From Paenibacillus piri (lineage in GTDB: Bacteria; Bacillota; Bacilli; Paenibacillales; NBRC-103111), in NCBI RefSeq assembly GCF_004354045.1, contig NZ_SMRT01000019.1:1-64000 (forward strand): DNA of 64,000 nt. The letters are read 5' to 3'. The notes below the pieces were generated by a model. That model was not told the origin of the DNA and made no database searches. It was given only the letters and a program-made list of their open reading frames with translations. Shown here in pieces: positions 1-8,632 of the stretch. How positions within the stretch are numbered: the first letter of the stretch is position 1; each line of letters starts with the position of its first letter. Made by a program: the position numbers and the translations under genes.

Positions 1-39
1 GTCTTTTCTTTGCGCTAAAGTGCGAGCACGGAACGCGCG

Positions 40-453
40 CTACCAAGTTCGTTGGAGACTCCTCAGACGGAGAGATAAAATGTGTGTAACCAACCCACGT
101 ATATCAGAATGCTCAACGTCGAAAAGATTTTTGCCTTCACGCTCAGCCTTTAAGCGGAACTTTGTAATGCTTGACATGGAGCCTCTGCGGGTATGACATC
201 CTGGCGAGAGAGCGATTACGTTGTTCACTTCATCGCCATAGGCCAATGAGCCTATCATACCCGCCCCTCCATGTAAAGCATCACAAAGAGTTACTTTTTG
301 CTCAAAATTCAAAAAAACGGGGAGCTTCAAGAGACGCTCTTGACAGACCTCGTTCATATCAGAAAACCTACCTTTAAATCGCGGTCGCTCATCTTGGATA
401 GGCCTCGATAGAGGTTTTCTTATTTCATTCTTATTTTGATTGCATCCCGACAA
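40..453 (-). CDS. Hypothetical protein, possibly a gene remnant
   Basis: A 137-codon open frame with a TTG start that I do not recognise. Codon use looks plausible for coding and the middle part (residues about 30-100) is a mixed, globular-looking sequence. There is no convincing ribosome-binding site before the TTG. The frame stays open upstream to a stop near position 511, so the TTG may be only the first possible start of a decayed gene. The start lies inside a 19-bp sequence repeated exactly at 8137-8155, and just after the TTG the frame reads Ser-Gly-Cys, which resembles a lipobox but has no proper hydrophobic stretch before it. It could be non-coding. Confidence 0.3.
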   Translation of the reverse strand: MSGCNQNKNEIRKPLSRPIQDERPRFKGRFSDMNEVCQERLLKLPVFLNFEQKVTLCDALHGGAGMIGSLAYGDEVNNVIALSPGCHTRRGSMSSITKFRLKAEREGKNLFDVEHSDIRGLVTHILSLRLRSLQRTW

Positions 454-460
454 GTGGTGC
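442..460. repeat. 19-bp direct repeat, copy 1
   Basis: GCATCCCGACAAGTGGTGC occurs here and again, identical and in the same orientation, at 8137-8155. The two copies bracket the AraC/permease/binding protein/sulfatase module. The flanks outside the 19 bp do not match. It could be a recombination or attachment scar, a short mobile-element end, or a shared regulatory site. Confidence 0.6.
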
Positions 461-540
461 TGCTCTGACAGTATGCAGGAAGCAATAGCATTTCCATTTA
501 TTCAAGTTTTAAATATAATATATGAATAGAATATTGCAAA

Positions 541-553
541 ATCACAATGTGAT
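541..553. promoter_or_regulatory. Perfect dyad upstream of the AraC-type regulator
   Basis: ATCACA and TGTGAT flank a single A, a perfect inverted repeat 60 bases before the regulator start. It is a plausible operator. The factor is unknown; autoregulation by the downstream AraC-type protein is one option. I saw no clean -35/-10 pair around it. Confidence 0.4.
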
Positions 554-580
554 TGACCGATTTATATAAAAAGACCAATG

Positions 581-594
581 TGAAAGCGTTTTTA
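581..594 (+). promoter_or_regulatory. cre-like site (CcpA binding) before the AraC-type regulator
   Basis: TGAAAGCGTTTTTA agrees with the Bacillales cre consensus (TGWAARCGYTWNCW) at all but one position and sits 20 bases before the start of the sensor-regulator. This suggests carbon catabolite control of the sugar-uptake module. It is assigned by motif only. Confidence 0.55.
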
Positions 595-614
595 AAAAAG
601 GGGCGAAACTTTCA

Positions 615-2915
615 ATGAACCGTGGGACGAACACCACAACGAATCGTTACATACTGGCCACATATGCTCTGCCATTTTTTGTCATCTTAATCATGTCACT
701 TGTGGTCGGAATTGTGATCTACGATCGGACGTCCTCCGTATTGGAAGAGGAGGTTAAATACTCGAACCAGGTTTTGCTGAAGCAGGGTATGAGCGTGCTC
801 GATAAACGATGGGAGTCGGTTGATGCATTCATACGGCGGATCACTAACGATTCTAAAGTGACCCTGCTGCAGCTTATCTCCAACCCCTACAACAGTGCCG
901 ATTTATACAGACTCATCGAAGCCCAGAATCGACTGAAGGAGTACTATACCGATAATGGATTGATGATGGATTATTACATCTTTTTCAAGAACAGCGGACT
1001 CGTACTCAACAATGAATTTAATTCGCCAATCGAAGATTTTTCCGATTATGTTCGCTATATATATGAGAAGGGAGATTATATTCAATCGTTGCTCGGATCG
1101 TATTATTATCGACAAGTGCTTCCTGCCAATCATATTTTGTTAAAAGGAAACAGTCATCCGGTCATCACTTATTTGCATTCCTTTGGTTACTCCAACTATT
1201 CGAATGCGACAGTTATGGTGTTAATCGACAATCGGGAAATTATAAAACTGTTTGACGGCTTAAATATTTCCGGCGGTTGGGCTTATATCGCGGATAGGCA
1301 GGGCAACATCATTACGAGCGTTACTGGACAAGATGCGAAGCTGGCGCTGCACCATGTCGATCTGCCGGATAAAAACGGGGTGGTCAAACAAAAGATTGGC
1401 GAAGAGGAACTAATCATTACCTATGTAACTTCGGAATATAACGGATGGACGTATGTTGCCGCGCAGCCGTCCAATTTCGTGCTGAACAAGATTCATTATA
1501 TTAAGAAGACGACCTTTTTTATTTTCTTTGTCTTTTTATTCGTAGGTGCCGTTATAGCCAGTTATGCAGCATACCGCAACAGCAAGCCGGTACAAGCTAT
1601 CGTACAGACGCTTTCCAAATTACCTGCCGAGCCGTTTCATACGGGCAGCAACATGTTCCGCACAATGAACAGCACAATTTTATCGATTATCGAAACGAAC
1701 CAGGAGTTAAAAATGAAAATGGAGCATCAACTTCCCTTTTTGCGAGCCTCGTTTTTCGAACGGCTGCTTAGAGGGCAGTTCCGTTCCGGCAGCGAGATTG
1801 AGGCGGTTATGCAGCATGTCAGACTGGAATTAAAAGGCGGCTCCTACCTGGTTGCCGTTCTGACTTTTCCGGCGAGTATTCAGGAGTTCCTTCCAAGTGA
1901 AATCGAGCATGTAACCCAGAAAAAGTTCCTGATCCACGAAACCGTGTCCGCTCTTATGCCGAAGGATGTTTTTCTGCATGATGTGGAGGAAGATAAGATC
2001 GCCCTGTTATATGTCTTCAACTCTACCGGTGCAGCGGACATCTATGCGGAAAGCAGCATCAAACTGAATGATATTCAGCAGCATATTTATCGTCAACTCG
2101 GCATGGTGACTCTCATATCTGCCGGTAATCCATATACGCAATGGATGGATATCTCGAGATCGTTTATGGAAGCGCAGCAAGCGCTTATTAAAGGCCGCCA
2201 TAACCGGATTATATGGTTCAAGGATATACAGAAAAGCAATAACAGCTATTATTATCCGGAAAACATGGAGCTTCGGCTCATTAATATGGTCCGGGCGGGC
2301 AATGAAGGAGATCTGGCCGGGCTGCTTGATGACCTGCATCAACAAAATTTTATCGACAGGGATTTGCCTGTGATGGTTTTAAAAGTGTTTTTGTTTGATT
2401 TTTTGGGTACTGTACTAAAAGTTTATGAGGATACCGGTAATCAAGGCGGTTTCGAAAATGCAGCGGAGCTATACGCTTTTACCGATACCATCGAAAACAT
2501 AGAGAAACACTATGTCAGCTTGAAACATTCATTATTGACGATGTGCAAAAACGTATTCTCACAAAGAAGCGCCAAGCAGCAGCAATGGTTTCAGGACATT
2601 CTCGGCTTCATCGATTCCCGGTATTCCGATATGGGTCTCTGCCTGGCCATGCTCGCAGAACGGTTCAGCGTGTCCGAGACTTATTTGTCCAAATATTTCA
2701 AAGAAAGCACCGGAATTAATTTTTCCGATTACTTGGAGAGCCGGAGAATTGAGCAATCGAAAGCGCTTCTTCTCGAAACGCACATGCCGGTAGGGGAGAT
2801 CGCCGCACGCGTCGGGTACGGCTCGGCGAATACATTCGGACGAGCCTTTAAACGGGTGATAGGGGTCAGTGCTATGGCTTTCCGCGAAGCTGAGAAGGGA
2901 AAACTCAAGAATTGA
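615..2915 (+). CDS. Membrane-anchored AraC-family sensor-regulator
   Basis: This 766-residue protein has two membrane segments (about residues 12-36 and 298-320) enclosing a roughly 260-residue extracellular sensor region of the Cache-like kind. A cytoplasmic linker follows, then a C-terminal AraC double helix-turn-helix (about 657-758; the second helix lies near the RVGYGSANTFGRAFKR stretch). Such one-protein sensor-regulators are common in Paenibacillus next to LplB/YtcP/LipO-type sugar transporters and probably activate them when an extracellular sugar is bound. The permease and binding-protein genes follow directly on the same strand. An AGGGGCG-like ribosome site precedes the ATG. Confidence in family is high; the ligand is unknown. 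Confidence 0.9.
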   Translation: MNRGTNTTTNRYILATYALPFFVILIMSLVVGIVIYDRTSSVLEEEVKYSNQVLLKQGMSVLDKRWESVDAFIRRITNDSKVTLLQLISNPYNSADLYRLIEAQNRLKEYYTDNGLMMDYYIFFKNSGLVLNNEFNSPIEDFSDYVRYIYEKGDYIQSLLGSYYYRQVLPANHILLKGNSHPVITYLHSFGYSNYSNATVMVLIDNREIIKLFDGLNISGGWAYIADRQGNIITSVTGQDAKLALHHVDLPDKNGVVKQKIGEEELIITYVTSEYNGWTYVAAQPSNFVLNKIHYIKKTTFFIFFVFLFVGAVIASYAAYRNSKPVQAIVQTLSKLPAEPFHTGSNMFRTMNSTILSIIETNQELKMKMEHQLPFLRASFFERLLRGQFRSGSEIEAVMQHVRLELKGGSYLVAVLTFPASIQEFLPSEIEHVTQKKFLIHETVSALMPKDVFLHDVEEDKIALLYVFNSTGAADIYAESSIKLNDIQQHIYRQLGMVTLISAGNPYTQWMDISRSFMEAQQALIKGRHNRIIWFKDIQKSNNSYYYPENMELRLINMVRAGNEGDLAGLLDDLHQQNFIDRDLPVMVLKVFLFDFLGTVLKVYEDTGNQGGFENAAELYAFTDTIENIEKHYVSLKHSLLTMCKNVFSQRSAKQQQWFQDILGFIDSRYSDMGLCLAMLAERFSVSETYLSKYFKESTGINFSDYLESRRIEQSKALLLETHMPVGEIAARVGYGSANTFGRAFKRVIGVSAMAFREAEKGKLKN

Positions 2916-3054
2916 AGAGTCTGCAAAAATTGCACAGAGGCCGATCGTAAGAATTGCACCATCAGCAGGTTCTTCCTGTTTACGCGATCTTAAGACCTGC
3001 CGTATAATCCGAATTGACCGCGGCCGGGTACATTCCATTTAGGAGGAGGTTCAC

Positions 3055-3972
3055 ACGTACAATTCCAGCTTCTTAAGACGTGCGCTTCGAGGATGGCAGC
3101 TTTACGTCCTGCTTATTGTTCCGCTTGTATATCTGATCGTGTTCCGGTACACCCCTATGTATGGGGCTCAAATTGCATTTAAGGATTTTTCAGTCAGTAA
3201 AGGCATATGGGGGAGCTCTTGGGTAGGTTTCAAGCACTTTATTCGGTTTTTTCAATCGTATGATTTCTGGCGGATCATGCAAAACACGCTGCTGCTCAGC
3301 TTGTATCATCTCATTGCCACATTCCCGTTTCCTATTATTTTGGCACTTGGCTTGAATCACATGAAGCATATCCGGTTTAAAAAAGCAGTCCAAATGGTGA
3401 CTTACGCGCCGCACTTTATTTCCGTCGTCGTTATGGTCGGTTTGATTCTGCAATTTTTATCGCCGCGCTCCGGCCCTTTATCCGCCCTGGCGCAAGGGCT
3501 CGGATTAGAGCCGGTCAATATTATGGGAAATCCCGCTTTGTTCAAAAGCGTGTACGTTTGGTCGGATGTGTGGCAGCATACCGGGTTTGCTTGTATTATT
3601 TATCTCGCTGCTCTGTCCGGCATTGATCCTGCGCTCCATGAAGCAGCCAAAATGGACGGCGCGTCCAAGCTGCGAAGAGTATGGCATATCGATTTGCCGG
3701 GCATTATGCCCATGGCGACGATTTTGCTCATTCTGAATTTTGGACGCATCTTTGATCTCGGTTTTGAAAAGGTGCTGCTGCTGCAAAACCCGTTGAATGT
3801 GCGGACGTCGGAAATCATCGATACGTATGTATACAATATCGGACTCAAATCCATGGTTCCTAATTTCTCTTATGCTTCCGCCATCGGGCTGTTTAAAAAT
3901 GTTATCGCTTTCGCACTCGTGATGACAGTGAACCAAATCTCTAAAAAATTAGGCCAGTCCAGTCTTTGGTAA
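3055..3972 (+). CDS. LplB-type sugar ABC transporter permease, atypical start
   Basis: An inner-membrane permease of a carbohydrate ABC importer (MalF/LplB-like). It contains the family's N-terminal PMYGAQIAFKDF segment and the EAAKMDGAS loop that contacts the ATPase. It pairs with the permease at 3988. The frame is open from 3043, just after an in-frame TAG, and a strong AGGAGGAGG ribosome site lies at 3041-3049, yet no ATG, GTG or TTG occurs in frame before GTG at 3139. Starting at 3139 would cut most of the first membrane segment. I place the start at ACG 3055, correctly spaced from the ribosome site; this could be an ATG-to-ACG change or sequence error. The conservative start is 3139. Confidence 0.8.
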   Translation, partial: TYNSSFLRRALRGWQLYVLLIVPLVYLIVFRYTPMYGAQIAFKDFSVSKGIWGSSWVGFKHFIRFFQSYDFWRIMQNTLLLSLYHLIATFPFPIILALGLNHMKHIRFKKAVQMVTYAPHFISVVVMVGLILQFLSPRSGPLSALAQGLGLEPVNIMGNPALFKSVYVWSDVWQHTGFACIIYLAALSGIDPALHEAAKMDGASKLRRVWHIDLPGIMPMATILLILNFGRIFDLGFEKVLLLQNPLNVRTSEIIDTYVYNIGLKSMVPNFSYASAIGLFKNVIAFALVMTVNQISKKLGQSSLW

Positions 3973-3987
3973 CCGGGAGGAATAGCA

Positions 3988-4884
3988 ATGGAATCGGCTG
4001 CTTTGAAGGAGTCAAGCGGAGACAGGCTCTTTAATTATATAAATTATGCAATGATGACCCTTGTTTTTATAGTCGTGCTGTATCCGATCGTTTTTATTGT
4101 CAGCTCTTCCTTCAGTTCCAAGGAAGCGGTTTCAGCGGGGCAAGTTCTGCTTTGGCCGGTAAATTTCAGCCTGGAAGGATATGAGGCAGTGTTTCGTGAC
4201 CGCTCCGTGCTGCATTCGTTCGGAATGTCCGTATTTTACACTGTTGCAGGTACCACCATCAATGTTTTGGTGACGGTCCTGGCGGCGTATCCTCTTTCAC
4301 GAAAAGATTTGGCGGGGCGTAACGGGGTCATGGCTTTGTTTGCGTTCACGATGTTTTTTGGCGGCGGGCTGATCCCGAATTATTTGCTTGTCAAAAGCCT
4401 GGGATTACTGAATACGCCATGGGCGCTCCTATTGCCCAGTGCGCTTAGCATCTGGAACATGATTATTACCCGGACTTATTTTAACGCGACGATACCGGAT
4501 GAACTGCTGGAAGCGGCGCAAATGGACGGCTGCAACGACTTCAAATTTTTGTGGAAAGTGGTGCTCCCGCTCTCCGGACCGATTGTGGCTGTCATCTCGT
4601 TATTGTACGGGGTAGAGCATTGGAATCAATATTTTAATGCACTCCTTTATTTGAAAGATCCCGGGCTCTACCCGCTGCAGCTGGTGCTCCGGGAAATTTT
4701 GATCCGCAGTCAAGCCAGCATGGATATGATTGCAGACTCCAAGCAGGCGGCTGAGCTCGCCGGGCTTTCCGAATTGTTGAAATATTCGCTGATTGTCGTA
4801 GCAACGATTCCGCTTATGGCGGTCTATCCATTCGTCCAACGTTATTTTGTAAAAGGCGTTATGATCGGTGCATTGAAAGGATAA
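3988..4884 (+). CDS. YtcP-type sugar ABC transporter permease
   Basis: A 298-residue second permease of the same importer (MalG/YtcP-like). It has about six membrane segments and the conserved EAAQMDGCN ATPase-contact loop near residue 175. It follows the first permease by 15 bases and precedes the binding protein, so the three form one transcription unit. No ATPase gene lies in the module; in this transporter type a shared MsmX-like ATPase encoded elsewhere normally powers uptake (family knowledge). Confidence 0.9.
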   Translation: MESAALKESSGDRLFNYINYAMMTLVFIVVLYPIVFIVSSSFSSKEAVSAGQVLLWPVNFSLEGYEAVFRDRSVLHSFGMSVFYTVAGTTINVLVTVLAAYPLSRKDLAGRNGVMALFAFTMFFGGGLIPNYLLVKSLGLLNTPWALLLPSALSIWNMIITRTYFNATIPDELLEAAQMDGCNDFKFLWKVVLPLSGPIVAVISLLYGVEHWNQYFNALLYLKDPGLYPLQLVLREILIRSQASMDMIADSKQAAELAGLSELLKYSLIVVATIPLMAVYPFVQRYFVKGVMIGALKG

Positions 4885-4901
4885 TATCGAGGAGGGTCCA
4901 T

Positions 4902-6563
4902 ATGAAACAGATGAAAAAAGGGATGTCGGTCACATTTGCCGCCTTATTACTCGCGACCGGCTGTCAGAACGGTACTGACGGAGGCGCTCAAGCAGGTAAA
5001 AGCGGCCAGGCCGCCAGCGGAGATAACGGCAATGCAGCTGTTCAAGATGCAGGCACGTTCCCGATTACGAAGGAAAAGACGACATTGAAAGTACTTGCGG
5101 TGAAAAGCCCCTATGTGGAAGATTATACAACCAATGAGTTCACCAAATGGTACGAAGAAAAAACAAATATTAAAGTGGAATGGCAATTTGCGACACCGCA
5201 GGATAAGCAGGAGAAGCTGAATGTGATTTTGTCGAGCGGCGATCTGCCGGACGTCATTGTCGGCTTCGGCGTATCTCCCGCGCAGCAAATGGTTTACGGA
5301 CAGCAGGGCGTTTTTCTGCCGCTTAACAAGCTGATTGACAGCTATGGAATAGAAACGAAGAAATTGTATGAAATGTACCCGGAAATCAAAAAAGCGACAA
5401 CCGCTCCCGACGGCAATATTTATTCCCTAAGCGGCGTTGACCGCAACCCGCACGCCATGCTGCCGCAAAAAATGTGGATTTATACGCCTTGGCTGAAAAA
5501 GCTGAATTTAGAAATGCCCAAAACGACAGATGATTTGGAAAAGGTTTTAAAGGCGTTTAAGGAGATGGACCCGAACGGCAACGGAAAAGCGGATGAAATT
5601 CCGATGGCCGGGGGGATTCAGGACCCATTGACCGGCGTGGACAGTTTTATTATGAACTCATTTATTTTAAATGAGCTCCCCGACCAGCTAATTTTTGACG
5701 ACAAGGGAAATATCGACGTTATTATCAATAAACCGGGATACAAGCAAGGCCTTCAATATTTGAACAAACTTTACGCTCAGGGATTGATTGCGTCCGAATC
5801 GTTCACACAAAATAACGAGCAGCTGAAAGCAATGGTTGAGAAGGGCGAACCGAAAGTCGGCGTTATTTCTTCGATTATTCCGCAAGTGTTCTCCAATATC
5901 GCGGGCACCAGATGGCTGGATTACAAGACGGTACCGCCTCTAAAAGGGCCGGATGGTCTTCAGCAATCGCCTTATCGTTACTATGCGTTTAACGGCGGCG
6001 GGTTCCTCATCACCAACAAAGCGAAAAATCCGGAAGCCGCGTTTCGTTGGGCGGATGCACTGTACAATCAGGAGATCGGAATGCGCGGAAATATAGGAAG
6101 CGAAGGAATCGGTTGGAAGAAACCGGAGAAAGGAGAGCTCGGGTTAAACGGCCAGCCGGCCAAATGGATCCGTTCCCTGCCTTTCGGGACCGTGCAAAAT
6201 AATAACTGGATGCAAACGACGTTCTATCATTTCACCCGGGAAATGTTCGAAGGGCTGGCCGCGGGTCCGACCGAGGTGCCGCGGGTGCTGTACGAGGAAA
6301 CTACGAAAAACTATGAGCCTTATAAAACAAAGCAAAACCAGTCCGTACCTCCGATTTTCTTCAATGAAGCGCAATCAACCGAATTAAGCGACTTGCAGAA
6401 AACGATTAAAGATTATGTGAAGGAAATGTCCACCCGCTTTATTATCGGAGACGCCTCCATCGACAAAGACTGGGAGAAATATATCAAAACGTTGGACAGT
6501 ATGAACTTGAAACGGTATTTGGAAATATACAATGAGGCTTACAAAGCGCAGTACAAGAAATAA
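4902..6563 (+). CDS. LipO-type sugar-binding lipoprotein
   Basis: A 553-residue extracellular solute-binding protein. A signal peptide with lipobox ATGC near residue 20 marks it as a lipoprotein anchored outside the membrane. The long, aromatic-rich mature part matches the large binding proteins that accompany LplB/YtcP permeases in Paenibacillus and usually bind oligosaccharides. GGAGGG precedes the ATG. The neighbouring sulfatase suggests a sulfated or sulfate-linked saccharide, but this is inference. Confidence 0.9.
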   Translation: MKQMKKGMSVTFAALLLATGCQNGTDGGAQAGKSGQAASGDNGNAAVQDAGTFPITKEKTTLKVLAVKSPYVEDYTTNEFTKWYEEKTNIKVEWQFATPQDKQEKLNVILSSGDLPDVIVGFGVSPAQQMVYGQQGVFLPLNKLIDSYGIETKKLYEMYPEIKKATTAPDGNIYSLSGVDRNPHAMLPQKMWIYTPWLKKLNLEMPKTTDDLEKVLKAFKEMDPNGNGKADEIPMAGGIQDPLTGVDSFIMNSFILNELPDQLIFDDKGNIDVIINKPGYKQGLQYLNKLYAQGLIASESFTQNNEQLKAMVEKGEPKVGVISSIIPQVFSNIAGTRWLDYKTVPPLKGPDGLQQSPYRYYAFNGGGFLITNKAKNPEAAFRWADALYNQEIGMRGNIGSEGIGWKKPEKGELGLNGQPAKWIRSLPFGTVQNNNWMQTTFYHFTREMFEGLAAGPTEVPRVLYEETTKNYEPYKTKQNQSVPPIFFNEAQSTELSDLQKTIKDYVKEMSTRFIIGDASIDKDWEKYIKTLDSMNLKRYLEIYNEAYKAQYKK

Positions 6564-6575
6564 GAAATTCACCTC

Positions 6576-6602
6576 AAGCCCGTGCTAACTGGCATGGGCT
6601 TT
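6576..6602 (+). terminator. Weak hairpin after the binding-protein gene
   Basis: AAGCCCGTGC and GCATGGGCTT can pair (one G-T wobble) around a short loop, followed by TTAATAT only. It may attenuate transcription or protect the transporter mRNA rather than fully terminate, since the sulfatase follows closely. Confidence 0.4.
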
Positions 6603-6628
6603 AATATAAGAAGCGGAGGTTGGAAAAA

Positions 6629-8074
6629 ATGATGGAAAAACCGAATATACTTTGGATTTGTACGGACCAACAGCGGTTCGATACGATGGGCTGCTACGGA
6701 AATTCATTCGTTAAAACCCCTAATATCGATAAACTGGCGAAAAACGGCGTCTTGTTCGAAAACGCTTTCTGTCAGGCGACCGTTTGTACACCCAGTCGCG
6801 CGAGCTTCTTGACCGGGCGTTACCCTCGTACAACCCGCTGCCGGCAAAACGGGCAGAATATACCCAAGGATGAATTATTGGTAACCCGTCTGCTGTCGGA
6901 TGCCGGATACACAGGCGGATTATCAGGCAAGCTGCATCTTTCCGCTTGCAATCCGAAGGTGACTACCGCGACAGAAAGACGCATCGAGGATGGATATTCC
7001 CAGTTCCATTGGTCTCACCATCCGGAAGATGATTGGCCAACAAATGAATATATCCAGTGGCTGCGTGCGAAAGGAAAAGCCTATCGTCCGCTTCCGATCG
7101 AAGGCAGTCGTTATGTACAGATCGGACCGGATGCAGAGGACCATCAGACGACCTGGTGCGCAGAGAAAGCGATTGGGTTCATTGAAGCTAATGAGCGTTA
7201 TACCAGCCCATGGTTTTTTTCGGTTAATATGTTCGACCCGCACCATCCATTCAATCCCCCGCAGACTCATTTGCAGCGTTACCTGGACCGTCTGGATGAT
7301 ATTCCGCTTCCGAATTTCACGCCGGGTGAGCTGGATTCCAAATCTTACTTTCAACGCTATGACCATAATGGAGCTTACGGAGATTCCAGGCTGTATCCTT
7401 TCTCTACAATGACAGATCAGGATAACCGGATGGTGCGCGCGGCTTATTGGGCCATGATTGATTTAATTGATGAGCAGGTGGGCCGAATGATAGACGCATT
7501 GGAACGCACAGCCCAACTGGACAACACGATCATTATCTTTATGTCCGATCATGGAGAACTCTTGGGGGATCACGGCGTGTATTTGAAAGGGGCTTTCTTC
7601 TATGAGCCTTCCGTCCATGTACCGTTGATTATTTCCAATCCGGCCCGATTTTCCCCGAACCGGAGGAATCGGGAGCTGGTAGAGCTGGTCGATCTTGCTC
7701 CCACACTGATGGAAGCAGCCGGCTTGAACATTCATCCGGGCATGCAAGGGAAATCGCTCTGGCCGCTGCTCACAGGAGCGGAGAGGAGTGAAAAGCATCG
7801 GGAGGACGTCTATTGCGAGCACTATAATGCGAGTTCCAAACAAAACGGAATCGGCGGTTTTGCAACGATGGTGAGAACGGAACGCTATAAGCTGGTATCC
7901 TATCATAAGCGCAATGAAGGGGAGCTGTACGATTTGCAGCAGGATCCGGATGAGATTCACAACTTGTGGAACGATCCAAACTTGTCGGCAGTAAAACTGG
8001 AAATGTACGAACGCTTATGTGACCGTATGGCGGAAACGGTAGATCCTTTACCGGAGCGTCTGGCCGTTTGGTAA
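6629..8074 (+). CDS. Sulfatase (arylsulfatase family)
   Basis: This 481-residue enzyme hydrolyses sulfate esters. The N-terminal region carries the metal-binding WICTDQQR segment. The sulfatase signature CTPSRASFLTG contains the cysteine (about residue 53) that must be converted to formylglycine. FMSDHGELLGDHG near residue 300 supplies further metal ligands. No signal peptide is visible, so it is probably cytoplasmic and acts on imported sugars. A TTG at 6620 also opens this frame but lies inside the ribosome site GCGGAGG; ATG 6629 (or 6632) is correctly spaced. No formylglycine-generating enzyme is encoded in the window. Confidence 0.9.
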   Translation: MMEKPNILWICTDQQRFDTMGCYGNSFVKTPNIDKLAKNGVLFENAFCQATVCTPSRASFLTGRYPRTTRCRQNGQNIPKDELLVTRLLSDAGYTGGLSGKLHLSACNPKVTTATERRIEDGYSQFHWSHHPEDDWPTNEYIQWLRAKGKAYRPLPIEGSRYVQIGPDAEDHQTTWCAEKAIGFIEANERYTSPWFFSVNMFDPHHPFNPPQTHLQRYLDRLDDIPLPNFTPGELDSKSYFQRYDHNGAYGDSRLYPFSTMTDQDNRMVRAAYWAMIDLIDEQVGRMIDALERTAQLDNTIIIFMSDHGELLGDHGVYLKGAFFYEPSVHVPLIISNPARFSPNRRNRELVELVDLAPTLMEAAGLNIHPGMQGKSLWPLLTGAERSEKHREDVYCEHYNASSKQNGIGGFATMVRTERYKLVSYHKRNEGELYDLQQDPDEIHNLWNDPNLSAVKLEMYERLCDRMAETVDPLPERLAVW

Positions 8075-8136
8075 AGATTGCTACGACTATGATACTTGGT
8101 ACTAAATTGCACAGATCAGGGGGCTCGCTCGAGAAC

Positions 8137-8155
8137 GCATCCCGACAAGTGGTGC
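8137..8155. repeat. 19-bp direct repeat, copy 2
   Basis: Identical to 442-460 and in the same orientation. It lies in the spacer after the sulfatase and just before the MerR promoter, closing the bracket around the sugar-uptake module. Confidence 0.6.
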
Positions 8156-8188
8156 ATGGCGAGTTCAGGCGCAACTATTTTGTTTCAC

Positions 8189-8220
8189 TTGACACTAACA
8201 TTAATGTCAGGGTATAAAAT
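8189..8220 (+). promoter_or_regulatory. MerR-type promoter with operator dyad
   Basis: TTGACA (8189-8194) and TATAAA (8213-8218) are separated by 18 bases, longer than optimal. The spacer holds the dyad TGACACTAACATTAATGTCA (8190-8209; 16 of 20 positions symmetric). A dyad between -35 and -10 is the classic MerR arrangement, in which the activator untwists an overlong spacer. It fits autoregulation of the merR-thioredoxin pair. Confidence 0.7.
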
Positions 8221-8254
8221 GGAATCATCTCGGGCAGAAAGGAGGGGATGTCGG

Positions 8255-8632
8255 TTGAAAATCGGGGAATTGGCGGAGCGGACGGGGGTCAGCATTCGCT
8301 CGCTTCGTTATTATGAACAACAGGGTCTGCTTGCACCGCTGCGGCAGGATAACGGATACCGGGAATATTCTCCGTTTGCTGAAGATCAGGTGCGGACGAT
8401 CCGATTGTATTTGAATCTCGGGCTGTCGACGGAAGAAATTGCGGGAATCCTGCAATGTGTCCTCAAGAACAAGGAAGCCTTCTGCGAGGAAGTGCTGCCA
8501 ATATACCAGGAGAAGCTTAAGGAGATCGACGAGCAAATTCATTTGCTCACCGGTATCCGACGGAACTTGATAGACCGCATCGACTCCATACTGCTCGAGA
8601 GAGCCCATTCCGGTCAGGAGGAACAAAAATGA
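8255..8632 (+). CDS. MerR-family transcriptional regulator
   Basis: A 125-residue regulator with an N-terminal winged helix (KIGELAERTGVSIRSLRYYE) and a C-terminal coiled coil. Two cysteines (about residues 68 and 77) lie just after the DNA-binding domain, as in a MerR subfamily often found next to redox genes. Metal or thiol sensing is possible but not shown. I chose TTG 8255 because AAGGAGGGG lies eight bases upstream and the protein then begins at the conserved KIGEL; longer upstream frames would run across the promoter. It overlaps the thioredoxin start as ATGA, so the two are translationally coupled. Confidence 0.85.
   Translation: MKIGELAERTGVSIRSLRYYEQQGLLAPLRQDNGYREYSPFAEDQVRTIRLYLNLGLSTEEIAGILQCVLKNKEAFCEEVLPIYQEKLKEIDEQIHLLTGIRRNLIDRIDSILLERAHSGQEEQK

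Noticed and set aside
442..8155. Composite transposon or prophage bounded by the 19-bp repeats
   Set aside because: No transposase, integrase or terminal inverted repeats were recognised inside the bracket, so only the repeat itself is claimed.
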